Shown one piece after another: positions 44,343 to 54,082 of a stretch of DNA of 64,000 bases. The position numbers were made by a program, and so were the translations under genes. Numbering within the stretch: the stretch's first letter is position 1; each line of letters starts with the position of its first letter. The notes beneath the pieces were generated by a model. The model was given only the letters and a program-made list of their open reading frames with translations, was not told where the DNA came from and made no database searches. Source of the stretch: Paludibacter sp. UBA6032 (lineage in GTDB: Bacteria; Bacteroidota; Bacteroidia; Bacteroidales; Paludibacteraceae); the NCBI GenBank assembly GCA_002427885.1, contig DIZI01000025.1, forward strand, positions 62,001 to 126,000, in the 5' to 3' direction.

Positions 44343-44376
44343 TTTCGTTTGCAAATATAATAATAAATAAACGAAA
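44343..44376. promoter_or_regulatory. Candidate DeoR operator over the transketolase promoter
   Basis: TTTCGTTT (44343-44350), 18 bases, AAACGAAA (44369-44376): a perfect inverted repeat. Between the arms lies the minus-strand -7 element TATATTTGC (44351-44359). TTTCRTTT units are typical of DeoR-family sites such as those of AgaR. Binding here would block RNA polymerase, so sugar-phosphate-relieved repression is the likely mode. Confidence 0.6.
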
Positions 44377-44443
44377 GTAGAACTAATCGGTATAACAAAG
44401 TGACCGAATTAAATAATTATAACGGAAGAGCTAATTGTATAGC

Positions 44444-44481
44444 AAAAAAATAGTTGCAAAAATTTTTATTTTTGCAACTAT
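44444..44481 (-). terminator. Terminator after the pectin esterase gene
   Basis: Perfect 14-base stem ATAGTTGCAAAAAT / ATTTTTGCAACTAT with a four-base loop. On the minus strand seven Ts follow. It ends the GH43-to-esterase operon just before the transketolase promoter. Confidence 0.9.
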
Positions 44482-44504
44482 CGTATTATTTAAAAGAACG
44501 TTTT

Positions 44505-46547
44505 TTACTTTCCTGTTTTTAGCTTTTCTTCTTCCGCCTTTTTCTTCGCTTCTTTTTCCGCTTTTATTTTGTTCGTGAAGTCTTTGTACATTTGATGCCA
44601 GTTGCGACCGTTTTCATTCAGGTATTTCTCGCAATTGGTTTTGTATATTTCAAAAATAGCCGAAATATCTTTCATGCTTTTGTAATCGATTGCTTTCTCA
44701 CGCGCCAGTTTAAGCTGAACAAGAATATAAGCTTCTTCTTTTTCAGTAAGGTTTGGAACGATTGCCTGATAGCCTTTCATTGTAAAAGCTACTTTGCCAA
44801 TGGTATAGAAATCAAGAATTTTTCCCACTTGTTCTTCTGTCAAATCTTTTCGTAGCCCGTTCATCAAATCTTCATGAACGGATTTTGGTTTTGCCGAATT
44901 AGCAATCACTTCACGTTCAGTTTTTGTAAGTGGATTTGCGGTAATCGGATCAATACCTTCCGGAATAGTTGTGTAAGGATGTTCGTTATGCCAGTCGCGT
45001 ACGGCTTTGATGTGCTTCAATATCACGGCTTTTACGCGGGCTTCCTTTTCTTTATCGTTCAGTTTTAATGAATCGGTCCAGGTTTGAGCTTTTTTTTCTG
45101 CATCAATGTCCGAATTAATCTTTGCATCAGCTTTTTTATCAAAGAATTTTTCCACATTTTTGAATTCATGAATGGCATTTTTGGGCATCAATTCTCCATT
45201 ATCACCAAAACTCAGCATCGCCTTTATTGGTTCAATGGTAACTTTGCTTTCGTCGAGCAATTTCGAATTCAAACCAAATGTATTGATAAAGAAATTGTAA
45301 ACGGCAGTCCGTTTATTAACACCAAAATCGTGCTTTTCGGCAGCCAAATGCACATTTGTAACTTTGTCTGTTGCATTATAAAAACCGTAAATTCTTTGCA
45401 AATAAGGGAATTCAAGTTCCGGCACGGAAGCCGTCCAGTCACCACCATCCGAAATTACACATACCGGTTTTGGAGCAAAAGTAGCCATCAATTCGGCATT
45501 GTTTGTTCCACCACAAGCCAATGAAATCGGCATGCCGCTTTCGCACGGACAACCGCCGTCGAAATGTGAGGCAAGACTAACTGTGGGGCAAGCCGCAGTA
45601 AAACGATTGTCCAACACGGACAGCAATACGACCTGCGAACCACCACCTGAACCGCCATTTGATGCAACACGTTTGGGATCAATGTCTTTGCGCGTCAGCA
45701 TATAATCAAGAATAGTCAACCCATTCATAATCTGAATGATGTGGGCTTCACTTGTTCGGTGAGCGGCCATGGTAACCTGCAATGCAGATTCACCCCAGCC
45801 AAACAGGTCGTAACTCACACAGGTTGCACCCATACGGGCCAGCGTTCCAAAACGGGTTTGTTCATCTTTGTTATAACGTCCATCAGCCCAATGTCCGTTC
45901 GGACACAATATCAATGCATGTTTTCCTTTGCTGAGCGGATTGTAAATGGAGCCGCAAGTGTAAAGGCCGGGCAACGTTTCGATAGCGAAATTTTGTACGG
46001 AATAACCATCAAAATTTCGGATTTTGGAAAGAATTGGTTTTGAATTTACCCGTTGAGCCATAACCGGATCAATCTGAAGTTTTTCACGCACTTCCTTTTT
46101 CAGGCAAGCTTTACGAATGTTCCATTCGGATGAATCTTTGTACAGCGTATTGAGGTAAGTCAGCATTTTCCGGCCATCTTCGGGCGTGCGTCGGGGATAT
46201 TCGTACGCTTTTATTTTATAGGTTTTTTCGTCCTGTTTGGCAAACTTATAATCGAATAGCGCCAACACATTAGTCAGCGATTCTTCCACTGAATACGGAC
46301 GAATGCGAAAATCGGCGTAAGGAACGACTTTTCCTATCGTATCAATATCATATTTCAATTTTACATTGAAACGGGTACTGATTTCCTGCAATACAGTTCC
46401 CAGTGGTTTGGTAAACTGGGTTTCATAGCTTTGGGCATTGGCAGAAACGGCAATTAAAAGAAGAAAAAGTCCAATTAATCCACTGAAGGATAAGTCCCCT
46501 AAATCCCCCAAGGTTGACTTGAAGAATGTATGTTTTTGATTTTTCAT
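44505..46547 (-). CDS. BT1017-like pectin esterase fused to DUF3826
   Basis: 680 residues. After the signal peptide comes an STN-like beta domain (about 38-105: KPLGTVLQEISTRFNVKLKYD), then an alpha/beta-hydrolase catalytic domain with the nucleophile elbow NGGSGGGSQ (Ser near 299), and from about 535 a DUF3826 domain. Similar proteins are often annotated acetyl xylan esterase. Bacteroides thetaiotaomicron BT1017, with the same kind of layout, is a pectin methylesterase of the RG-II locus. The DUF3826 fusion is an addition. The signal peptide includes a translated C/G-rich repeat arm (STLGDLGDLS). Confidence 0.72.
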   Translation of the reverse strand: MKNQKHTFFKSTLGDLGDLSFSGLIGLFLLLIAVSANAQSYETQFTKPLGTVLQEISTRFNVKLKYDIDTIGKVVPYADFRIRPYSVEESLTNVLALFDYKFAKQDEKTYKIKAYEYPRRTPEDGRKMLTYLNTLYKDSSEWNIRKACLKKEVREKLQIDPVMAQRVNSKPILSKIRNFDGYSVQNFAIETLPGLYTCGSIYNPLSKGKHALILCPNGHWADGRYNKDEQTRFGTLARMGATCVSYDLFGWGESALQVTMAAHRTSEAHIIQIMNGLTILDYMLTRKDIDPKRVASNGGSGGGSQVVLLSVLDNRFTAACPTVSLASHFDGGCPCESGMPISLACGGTNNAELMATFAPKPVCVISDGGDWTASVPELEFPYLQRIYGFYNATDKVTNVHLAAEKHDFGVNKRTAVYNFFINTFGLNSKLLDESKVTIEPIKAMLSFGDNGELMPKNAIHEFKNVEKFFDKKADAKINSDIDAEKKAQTWTDSLKLNDKEKEARVKAVILKHIKAVRDWHNEHPYTTIPEGIDPITANPLTKTEREVIANSAKPKSVHEDLMNGLRKDLTEEQVGKILDFYTIGKVAFTMKGYQAIVPNLTEKEEAYILVQLKLAREKAIDYKSMKDISAIFEIYKTNCEKYLNENGRNWHQMYKDFTNKIKAEKEAKKKAEEEKLKTGK

Positions 46548-46624
46548 TACTACAGAATTTCTTATTTATGAATGATTAAATATATTGACTAAATAAAAGT
46601 CCCTCTTGGGGGATTTAGGGGGCA
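46494..46624. repeat. C/G-rich inverted repeat pair at the GH28-esterase junction
   Basis: CCCCTAAATCCCCCAA (46497-46512) has a perfect inverse at 46606-46621. The 78-base loop contains the esterase start codon at 46547. The right arm contains the GH28 stop codon, and the left arm is translated in the esterase signal peptide. Confidence 0.9.
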
Positions 46625-47952
46625 GTTATTTTCTCTCCATTCACATACACATCAGTCAATTTAATGTTTTTGCAATTGGTGAAACCTGGTTTTTGCTTGC
46701 AGTTTAAAATATTGACATTTGTCATAGTGATATTTGTAACCGGCGATTCTTCGAGTCCGTTTATCCGGATGGGAATTAAAACATTCGTAGCTGTAATGTT
46801 ATTAATATTTATATTTCTGAAAATAGGAGTTCGTTCACTTAAAGTTTCGTCTGGCATTTTTGTGTATTTTAAATCCAGAACAATGGCTTCTTCTTTTATA
46901 TTTCGCATAACAATATTATCCACCTGAATATCTTCAACCACTCCGCCACGCCCACGGGTCGATTTTATACGAATGCCCCGATCTGTTCCATCGAAAACGC
47001 AATTGCTGATAACTACTTTTTTCACACTACCACTCATTTCGCTGCCGATTACAACGCCTCCATGTCCGGCCAACATAGTGCAATTGGTGATGGTAATGTC
47101 TTCATCGGGGGCATTTAATTTTCTCCCCTGCAAATCTCTTCCGCTTTTCAGCGTGATACAATCGTCACCTACCGAAATATGGCAATTTGAAATGTGCACG
47201 TATTTGCACGATTCAGGATTAATACCATCGGTATTTGGCGAAAGCGGATTTTCAATGGTAACGCCATCAACAGTTACATTTTCGCAAAATTCCGGATTGA
47301 CTGTCCAGAATGGTGAATTAATGATTTTAATTCCTTCAATTCGCACATTTTTACAACGTACAGGTTGAATAAACGGCGGACGGAAAAACCGGCGTTGCAT
47401 GGATGAAACGTAATCTTCGTTGGTTTCAGCATAAAGTGCTTTTACGTCATTGGCTTTGTCCCACATGGGTTGATATTTATTGATATCACGCACACCGTTT
47501 TTATCCAAATCAACAATCACCCTGAAAAATTCGTCCCACCATTTTTTCCCTTGTCCGTCGATGGTCCCTTCGCCTTTGATGGTAATATTTTCTGCATCAA
47601 CAGCATATATGAGGGGAGAAAAACTTTTCATTAGAATTCCTTCGTGTCGCATTTCCACGAAAGGCAAATAATCATCAAAATTATCGGAAAAAAGCAAAGT
47701 GGCTCCGGCTTCCAGCTCAATCGTAATATTGCTTTTCAGTTTGATGGCTCCGGTCAGGTATTTCCCGGCAGGAAAAAACAATGTTCCTCCACCATTGGCA
47801 TTGAGTTTATCAATGGTTTTGTTAATCAGAATTGTGTTGAGTTTGGTTCCGGATGGATTTGCTCCGGCTTTGCGCATGTCAACACGTTCGGCGTTTACAG
47901 ATAAAATGCTGATTTGCAATATCGCAAGTAAAATAAAAAAACTTTTCTTCAT
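46615..47952 (-). CDS. GH28 polygalacturonase-family glycosidase
   Basis: 445 residues with a signal peptide (to about 21) and a parallel beta-helix. All GH28 motifs are seen in order: SPNTDGINPESC, SVGDDCITLKSG (catalytic Asp pair), GHGGVVIGSE and RIKSTRGRGG. It removes galacturonic acid from homogalacturonan or the RG backbone, probably in the periplasm. It starts six bases after the GH78 stop codon. Its last codons (Ala-Pro-stop) come from the C/G-rich repeat. Confidence 0.92.
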   Translation of the reverse strand: MKKSFFILLAILQISILSVNAERVDMRKAGANPSGTKLNTILINKTIDKLNANGGGTLFFPAGKYLTGAIKLKSNITIELEAGATLLFSDNFDDYLPFVEMRHEGILMKSFSPLIYAVDAENITIKGEGTIDGQGKKWWDEFFRVIVDLDKNGVRDINKYQPMWDKANDVKALYAETNEDYVSSMQRRFFRPPFIQPVRCKNVRIEGIKIINSPFWTVNPEFCENVTVDGVTIENPLSPNTDGINPESCKYVHISNCHISVGDDCITLKSGRDLQGRKLNAPDEDITITNCTMLAGHGGVVIGSEMSGSVKKVVISNCVFDGTDRGIRIKSTRGRGGVVEDIQVDNIVMRNIKEEAIVLDLKYTKMPDETLSERTPIFRNININNITATNVLIPIRINGLEESPVTNITMTNVNILNCKQKPGFTNCKNIKLTDVYVNGEKITAP

Positions 47953-47958
47953 ATTGGT

Positions 47959-50709
47959 TTATTTAATTATTTTATCAAACGAATAGTTTCCGCTTTTGAC
48001 AATTTTAGGTTCTTTTTCTTCCGGCAAATATACATCAGCCGTACAATTTACCGGAATACTGACATTTAACGTAAATTTGTTTCCATCCCGTTTCCATTCT
48101 ACTGACACAATACCATAAAACGTTTCGTGCGATGCTTTTACATACTTCATATCTCCTACGACTTCCGGACGGATAACTAAATGCTGAAAACCGGGTTTGT
48201 CCGATTGGGTTTGGATTCCGGCTAATGACCGGAAAAACCATTCGTCAATCTGCCCCATCATAAAATGGTTCCACGAAGCTCCCCGACGAGGATCCCATTG
48301 CTCGGTGAGCGTGGTGGCCCCAAATTTAAGTTGGAAACCGTAACCCGGCGCATCGTAATGATTTTGCATGGTATACATCAAATCATTCAAATCGTTGGTT
48401 GCCAGAGTCCGGAATAAATAACGATTGCCAATATCGCCGGTAGTAAGCCGGTTTCCATGTGCTTTGATGTCTTTCACCAGATTATTAAGCACCGCCTGTT
48501 TGTTTTCCGTTTCAACGATATTCATGTAAACTGCCATTGAATTGGCAGTCTGACTTCCTGTGCCATATTCTTTGGTTACCCGATTGAAAAACTTGGCATT
48601 AATAGTCTGCCTGACTTTTTCGGCTAACTGGCTGTAATATTGTTTGTCATACTCATTGCCAACCATGGCTGCATATTCTGAAATTAATTTAAGATCGTAA
48701 AAATAATAAGCCGTTGCCACAAAAGGAACCGGTGTATTTCGGGAATATCCGGCCGTGAAATCTCCGAAATCGTACCAATCGCCCAACCCAAATGAGAGTA
48801 TGTTTTTTTCGGCACGACTTGTTAGATAATCGACATAACGGCGCATTTGCTGATAATGATTTACAATCAGGCTTGAATCACCATAAAAATTCAAATACAT
48901 TTTTGGCATAATCAGAAACGTACTTCCCCATTCGGGTGAATCGCCAAAATCATCGAATCCGTTTTTATTGCCAAAGATATTATACATAGGTGCAATGGTT
49001 GGAATCATTCCGTTGGGCTGTTGCGCATCGATCATATCTTGCATGACTTTTGGCATAAATGCCGACAGGTTATAATTGTACATCAATACCGGACCGTTCA
49101 GGTGAACTTCTTCAAGCCAACCCAGTTTTTCACGTTGCGGACAATCGGTGAAAATGGCCTGCATATTACTTTCCACAGCTTTTTCAATCAATACATGTGT
49201 TTTATTGAAAATGTCATTGGAGCATTCGAAAGTAGAGACCTGAGGAGATGAATTGTACACAAAACAGGATTTAATATCTTTCAAAACTGCAAGTTTCCGT
49301 GGATTTTTGTCGCCTTTAAGTACTGCACCTTCCACCTGAATGTAGTGAAATCCGTAGTACGAAAAACGTGGATGCCAGGTTTCGTCACCGTTTCCGCTGA
49401 GTGTGTAATTATAAATATGTGGTCTGCCGGTCTGACGTTGATCGGCAGCTCCTTCGGCCGTTACCGACTCGGAAACAATCAGTGTAAGATGGTCGCCTTT
49501 TTTGCCATTAACCGTAATTTCGGGAAAGCCGGAAAGATTCTGATACATGTCAAAAATCAGGGCTGAATGGCCAACTGTTCTTTTTGTTTCTTTTGAAGCA
49601 CTATCACATTCTTGCTGAGTAAGATGTTTCACCGATTTCATGGAAATACGTTCCATAATTTTTATGGGATTTCCCTGTTGAGGAGCAAGTTCTCCTTTCG
49701 GAGCATCCTGAATAACAACCGGTTTCCATTTCGAATCATTAAAACCCGGCATATTCCAACCTTTTTGTTCGATGCGGGCATCATAATCTTCACCGCCGTA
49801 AATATCGTTGAATGTTATCGGGCTAAAATCAAATTTCCAACTTCCATCTGACAAGATTTCCTGAGTAGAATTATCGGTATATCTGATAATGGTTTTGAAA
49901 AATAAAGTCGGAGCACCAAAAGTTACTTTTAGTTTGCTGTAACGCCCACCCTGTGCATTGTAAAAACCATTTCCGAGCAACACACCAAATACATTTTCAC
50001 CTTTTTGTAAAAGTTTGGTGATATCAAATGTATTGTAATAGACCGTTTTGTCATAATCGCTCCAGAAAGGGGCAAATTCGCTGTCACCAACCTTTTTCCC
50101 GTTGATACTGAACTCGTAATGCCCAAGTCCGCAAATATAGGTTGTAGCTTCCTGAATTTTCTTGATGGTTGCAAAGGATTTTCGCAGCACAATACTTTTG
50201 CGTGAAACTGAATCGATATTTTTCCAAACGGCTTTGTACTCGGGCGTTCCCATATCCCAACTAAGAAATCGTTTCCCAACGGGAATATGGGCTGAGTCTG
50301 CACTTATAGCACCAATCCATTGCGCTTTGAGAGAAGTCAAATCGGGAGCGGTTTGAAATTCAGCCCATTCACTCCAGACTAACGCCTGACCTTTTTCGTC
50401 CCAGACACGAACGCGCCAACTGTATTTTTCGCCTGCTTTTAGTGCTGTTCCATTATATTTAACAAGTTGACTTTTTTCAGAAATGATTTTGCTACTGTTC
50501 CATTCAAAATTTTCTCCTTTTATTTCCAGCTCGTAAGCGGTTTGCATTGTTCCGTTTTCTGTTGATTTCATTTGCCAACCGAAATGAGGTTGAAGAGTGC
50601 TCACAGCCATGGGAGAAGTTTGAAACTCGCAGGTAAGTTTTGTGACTTCAATGGCATGTGAAGCTATTGAAAAACTGAGAAGGGACAATAAGAAAAAGTA
50701 TTTTTTCAT
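47959..50709 (-). CDS. GH78 alpha-L-rhamnosidase
   Basis: 916 residues from the preferred start at 50709 (MKKYFFLL signal peptide); an ATG at 50727 would overlap the preceding gene. GH78 layout: N-terminal sandwiches, (alpha/alpha)6 domain with FTDCPQREKLGWLEE (acid Glu in REK) and TLTEQWDPRRGASWNH, and the terminal sandwich. It removes terminal L-rhamnose. By position it parallels the GH78 of RG-II loci that lies next to GH28 and GH143/GH142. Confidence 0.92.
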   Translation of the reverse strand: MKKYFFLLSLLSFSIASHAIEVTKLTCEFQTSPMAVSTLQPHFGWQMKSTENGTMQTAYELEIKGENFEWNSSKIISEKSQLVKYNGTALKAGEKYSWRVRVWDEKGQALVWSEWAEFQTAPDLTSLKAQWIGAISADSAHIPVGKRFLSWDMGTPEYKAVWKNIDSVSRKSIVLRKSFATIKKIQEATTYICGLGHYEFSINGKKVGDSEFAPFWSDYDKTVYYNTFDITKLLQKGENVFGVLLGNGFYNAQGGRYSKLKVTFGAPTLFFKTIIRYTDNSTQEILSDGSWKFDFSPITFNDIYGGEDYDARIEQKGWNMPGFNDSKWKPVVIQDAPKGELAPQQGNPIKIMERISMKSVKHLTQQECDSASKETKRTVGHSALIFDMYQNLSGFPEITVNGKKGDHLTLIVSESVTAEGAADQRQTGRPHIYNYTLSGNGDETWHPRFSYYGFHYIQVEGAVLKGDKNPRKLAVLKDIKSCFVYNSSPQVSTFECSNDIFNKTHVLIEKAVESNMQAIFTDCPQREKLGWLEEVHLNGPVLMYNYNLSAFMPKVMQDMIDAQQPNGMIPTIAPMYNIFGNKNGFDDFGDSPEWGSTFLIMPKMYLNFYGDSSLIVNHYQQMRRYVDYLTSRAEKNILSFGLGDWYDFGDFTAGYSRNTPVPFVATAYYFYDLKLISEYAAMVGNEYDKQYYSQLAEKVRQTINAKFFNRVTKEYGTGSQTANSMAVYMNIVETENKQAVLNNLVKDIKAHGNRLTTGDIGNRYLFRTLATNDLNDLMYTMQNHYDAPGYGFQLKFGATTLTEQWDPRRGASWNHFMMGQIDEWFFRSLAGIQTQSDKPGFQHLVIRPEVVGDMKYVKASHETFYGIVSVEWKRDGNKFTLNVSIPVNCTADVYLPEEKEPKIVKSGNYSFDKIIK

Positions 50710-50713
50710 AATT

Positions 50714-53700
50714 TTATTGCAAAACATTAGTACATATTATTTTTGTTAAAGTGTCAGTATGTCCGACTTCTTTTCCATCCACAAATATATGCAATCCTTT
50801 GCCAACATGATAACGATTCCCATCTTTATCCCACACAATGCTCAAATTATGATTGTGATAGCGCACATTGTCCAGACAGAACCAATTCCATTTTCCGTCT
50901 GGCAAAAGTGGATTCACTTCAATGGTATTATCCATTCGCGGACGTAAACCAATTAATCCTGTTATTATTAAATCATTGAACGTAGAATGATTGTAGTAAC
51001 GGCTACGTTCCTGGTCGCCTTTAAGCCAGTAACCGGTCACTTCATCCAGATATTCGCCAACATAAGGTAATCCGCGGTGATATTGCGATTGAACCAGTTT
51101 TTCCAACTGACTGAAATACACGCTGTCGTTTGTTGCTTTTTGTGAATGATTGTCCATAAAATTCGCCATGGCAGTCAATACCTGCGATGTGGCAAACGGC
51201 CATACGGCACCGTCCCATTCACATTTTCCCACACCGTGCGTGCGGAACTCAGGATGACGCTGTTCGGCAGTTGTCATTCCATAGGGTGCTGAAAATCCTT
51301 TTTCGTCGGCTAATTGTGTCCACGCGCTATCAAATTTTTCAGTATCGGGCATATTGAAATACCAGGGCAAATATCCAATAAATTCCCGAACATTGGCCAG
51401 TGTGTCTTTACGTAGCGTTTCGAAAAATCCTTGTTTTTTACTCCACAGTGTTGTTTCAATCAGATTTTTCAGTGTATCGGCTTTTGCTGCATACATTTTT
51501 GCTTTTTCATCGTTTCCTGCCATTGTCTCAATAATTGATAAAGCTTTTGCATTTCCGTACATGTAGCTATTAATCGTTGGACGGGCATATTGTTTTTTGC
51601 GTCCGCCGCTGATGGTTTCTTCCATGCCATCCTGCACATCACCCTGCCAGTAAAGACCGTTTTTCAGCCGGTGCGTATTTTCCCAACGGTTGTATTCCGC
51701 TTCCATATCTTTCAATAAATCAAGCAAAAAAGCTTTATCACCCGTTACAAAATAACGATTCAACTGTGCATCAATATTCCACGAACTGAAATTCATCATT
51801 TTCTTCATGGGTGCGCCATCGTTGCCACGATACCAGGTGCGGATGGCCTGATTCATATAAGTTGTGTCGCGCAACCAGCGACTTTCGTAAATATGGTGTC
51901 CCAATGCGCTCGAAATTAAGTTGTATTTATCAGCGTACGTTCGGTTGACCAAAAATTCGGTCATGGCGTAACCAACCGGCGTATTTTCTATGTGCTTCCG
52001 CAATGTCCACCAGCGATAATAGTACATTTCTTCGAAATTTTGCTGAGGACATTCGAATAATGGAATATTCTTTCCCATCCATTCGGCAGCCTGCGAATTT
52101 GGAATGGCAGCTACTATGTTTTCATCTTCCATTGTGTTGAAATAATCGACATAATGTTTGAAATCGGAGAATTTCAGGAACGATGCCGTTCCATCTTCAT
52201 CCAGCGATTCAGTTTTGAAATTGGCAATGCGAAAAACAGCCAGTGAATCCTGTCCACCTGCATTCGGCAGGTCGTATTCCTGATCGGCAGGCGTTTCAGG
52301 CGTCGGGAATTCTTTCGTTTCTCCGGTGCTGAATACTATCCTTTCGATACTTGCTACCGGTGCATAAAACATGCGAAGTCCGATTTGTTTCCCATTTGAC
52401 AAAACAGTAATGCTGCGGTTGGCAACCGAAAGTTTTGCTTCAATATGATAAATTTTACCGGCTTCATATTTCATCATGTTCGAATATCTGGAGCCACCTT
52501 TGGCACGAAACTCACCTTCATTCGTCAGTTCCAACCGGGAACATGTTATTCCATTTTTATCCAGAAATTCTATTCTGAAAATTCCTTTGTTGTTTTGATC
52601 GGCCATCATATCAAACGAAACTTTGAGTTCTTTAGTTGCAGGAATTTTACGCACCACTTTGGCAAAATCAAAGGGATCTTTATCTTTCAAGGTCAACCAG
52701 TTTATCCCATTCTTTTTTTCGAACGAAACAGGCGCCCAAAGCGGAGAATAAATATTCCAGTCGGTGAGTTCTGAAATTTGGGTGTTTTTTTCAAAATTAT
52801 CATTGGCTTGTGAAGTTGCATTTATTTTTACCGGAACCGGAATACGCGAAACCCACATGTCTTCTTTGTTCATGCTGTAAGTTACCCAAAGGTTTTTATC
52901 GGGTGGGGTACCGTTTCCTTCCTGAATTCCACGGGTATATTGCGGACCATAGGATTTGTAGTTTCCACCATAACGCATAGGGGTAATTTCGCCGTGTACC
53001 AAATTCAGCGTGCTGTAATTCAGTCCATTGGCTGAAGTGGAAATGGCCAGCGGCCAGCGGTATTCCGAAGGATTGTAAACGGTAGCATAACTTCCATCCG
53101 AAAGCCGTTGACCCCATATTTTGGCATTACTGGTAACAAATCCTTTGGCGCGTTCAACCGGTTGCGACCAGGTTTTGCCTTCATCTTCGCTGATAGATGT
53201 CAGCGCAAATTTCCACAAACAGGCCACTTTTCCATCGGGTAAATGATAATAATTGAAGGCTTTGTATTCTTTATTTAATGGGATAATTGGATCATTGCGG
53301 TCCGATTCTTCCACCCATTGCATCATATACAAGGGATTATCCAGAATTTCCTGACAGCTTTTCACAAAACCCTTGTCTTTACTTTTTGCAAAAAAAGGAT
53401 AATCGGTATTTTTTCCGTTGAAAGCGTGGTTGTAATGAATAAAATAAATCGGCCCGAAAGTACCGTCCTTTTTGATTTCTCGAACCACACGACCAATGCC
53501 ATTTCCATCATTCGGGTCATCTTTTTTATCAAGGGCTACTCCATAATAAGCCATTGAAATTAATCTTCCCGATTTAGAAACATAAAATCCAACCCGTTGG
53601 TGCATGACAGCAATCAGGTTTTTAGCAACTCCCTCGTGATCAGGCTTGGTATATCCGTCAGGGACTTTGTATTGAGGATACAAAACTTGTGGATTTGTCC

Positions 53701-54043
53701 AGTTGTACCCATCGGACGAAGTTTGTAGAAAAGTTTGTGAGGGTGGAACGCTTTCGCCAACTTCATCGCTTAAATATTCTAAGTAGAATTTGCCATTCCA
53801 GTACGCCAGCATGGGTTGATGACTGTATGTCCAACCGTTGCAGTTCGAAGCATCAGGATGCTGGCGGTTAGCCCTCATAACCTGAATATTATGGACCCCG
53901 ATTACAGGTGAAAGCTGACCATCATGATAAGCCGGATTGGAAAGTTGAGTCCCCGAATAATGAATTTTATCTTGCGCAGTCAGTTGAATTACTGAAAAAC
54001 AAAACAGAACACAAGTAAAAAATATAAGTTTTGATTTTTTCAT
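50714..54043 (-). CDS. GH143-GH142-type bifunctional RG-II enzyme
   Basis: 1109 residues, signal peptide to about 23. The N-terminal 430 residues form a five-bladed-propeller-like domain starting YSGTQLSNPAYHDGQLSPVI. A jelly-roll-like linker (about 445-600) follows, then an (alpha/alpha)6 domain (about 640-1040: SSWNIDAQLNRYFVTGDKAF, CEWDGAVWPFATSQVL). This matches the layout and length I recall for B. thetaiotaomicron BT1020. There the GH143 half releases Dha and the GH142 half beta-L-arabinofuranose from RG-II. Assignment is from recalled pattern, not alignment. It overlaps nothing once GH78 starts at 50709. Confidence 0.7.
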   Translation of the reverse strand: MKKSKLIFFTCVLFCFSVIQLTAQDKIHYSGTQLSNPAYHDGQLSPVIGVHNIQVMRANRQHPDASNCNGWTYSHQPMLAYWNGKFYLEYLSDEVGESVPPSQTFLQTSSDGYNWTNPQVLYPQYKVPDGYTKPDHEGVAKNLIAVMHQRVGFYVSKSGRLISMAYYGVALDKKDDPNDGNGIGRVVREIKKDGTFGPIYFIHYNHAFNGKNTDYPFFAKSKDKGFVKSCQEILDNPLYMMQWVEESDRNDPIIPLNKEYKAFNYYHLPDGKVACLWKFALTSISEDEGKTWSQPVERAKGFVTSNAKIWGQRLSDGSYATVYNPSEYRWPLAISTSANGLNYSTLNLVHGEITPMRYGGNYKSYGPQYTRGIQEGNGTPPDKNLWVTYSMNKEDMWVSRIPVPVKINATSQANDNFEKNTQISELTDWNIYSPLWAPVSFEKKNGINWLTLKDKDPFDFAKVVRKIPATKELKVSFDMMADQNNKGIFRIEFLDKNGITCSRLELTNEGEFRAKGGSRYSNMMKYEAGKIYHIEAKLSVANRSITVLSNGKQIGLRMFYAPVASIERIVFSTGETKEFPTPETPADQEYDLPNAGGQDSLAVFRIANFKTESLDEDGTASFLKFSDFKHYVDYFNTMEDENIVAAIPNSQAAEWMGKNIPLFECPQQNFEEMYYYRWWTLRKHIENTPVGYAMTEFLVNRTYADKYNLISSALGHHIYESRWLRDTTYMNQAIRTWYRGNDGAPMKKMMNFSSWNIDAQLNRYFVTGDKAFLLDLLKDMEAEYNRWENTHRLKNGLYWQGDVQDGMEETISGGRKKQYARPTINSYMYGNAKALSIIETMAGNDEKAKMYAAKADTLKNLIETTLWSKKQGFFETLRKDTLANVREFIGYLPWYFNMPDTEKFDSAWTQLADEKGFSAPYGMTTAEQRHPEFRTHGVGKCEWDGAVWPFATSQVLTAMANFMDNHSQKATNDSVYFSQLEKLVQSQYHRGLPYVGEYLDEVTGYWLKGDQERSRYYNHSTFNDLIITGLIGLRPRMDNTIEVNPLLPDGKWNWFCLDNVRYHNHNLSIVWDKDGNRYHVGKGLHIFVDGKEVGHTDTLTKIICTNVLQ

Positions 54044-54082
54044 CTTGTAGTAAAGAGATAAAGTACAAAGATAATTAAGTTT

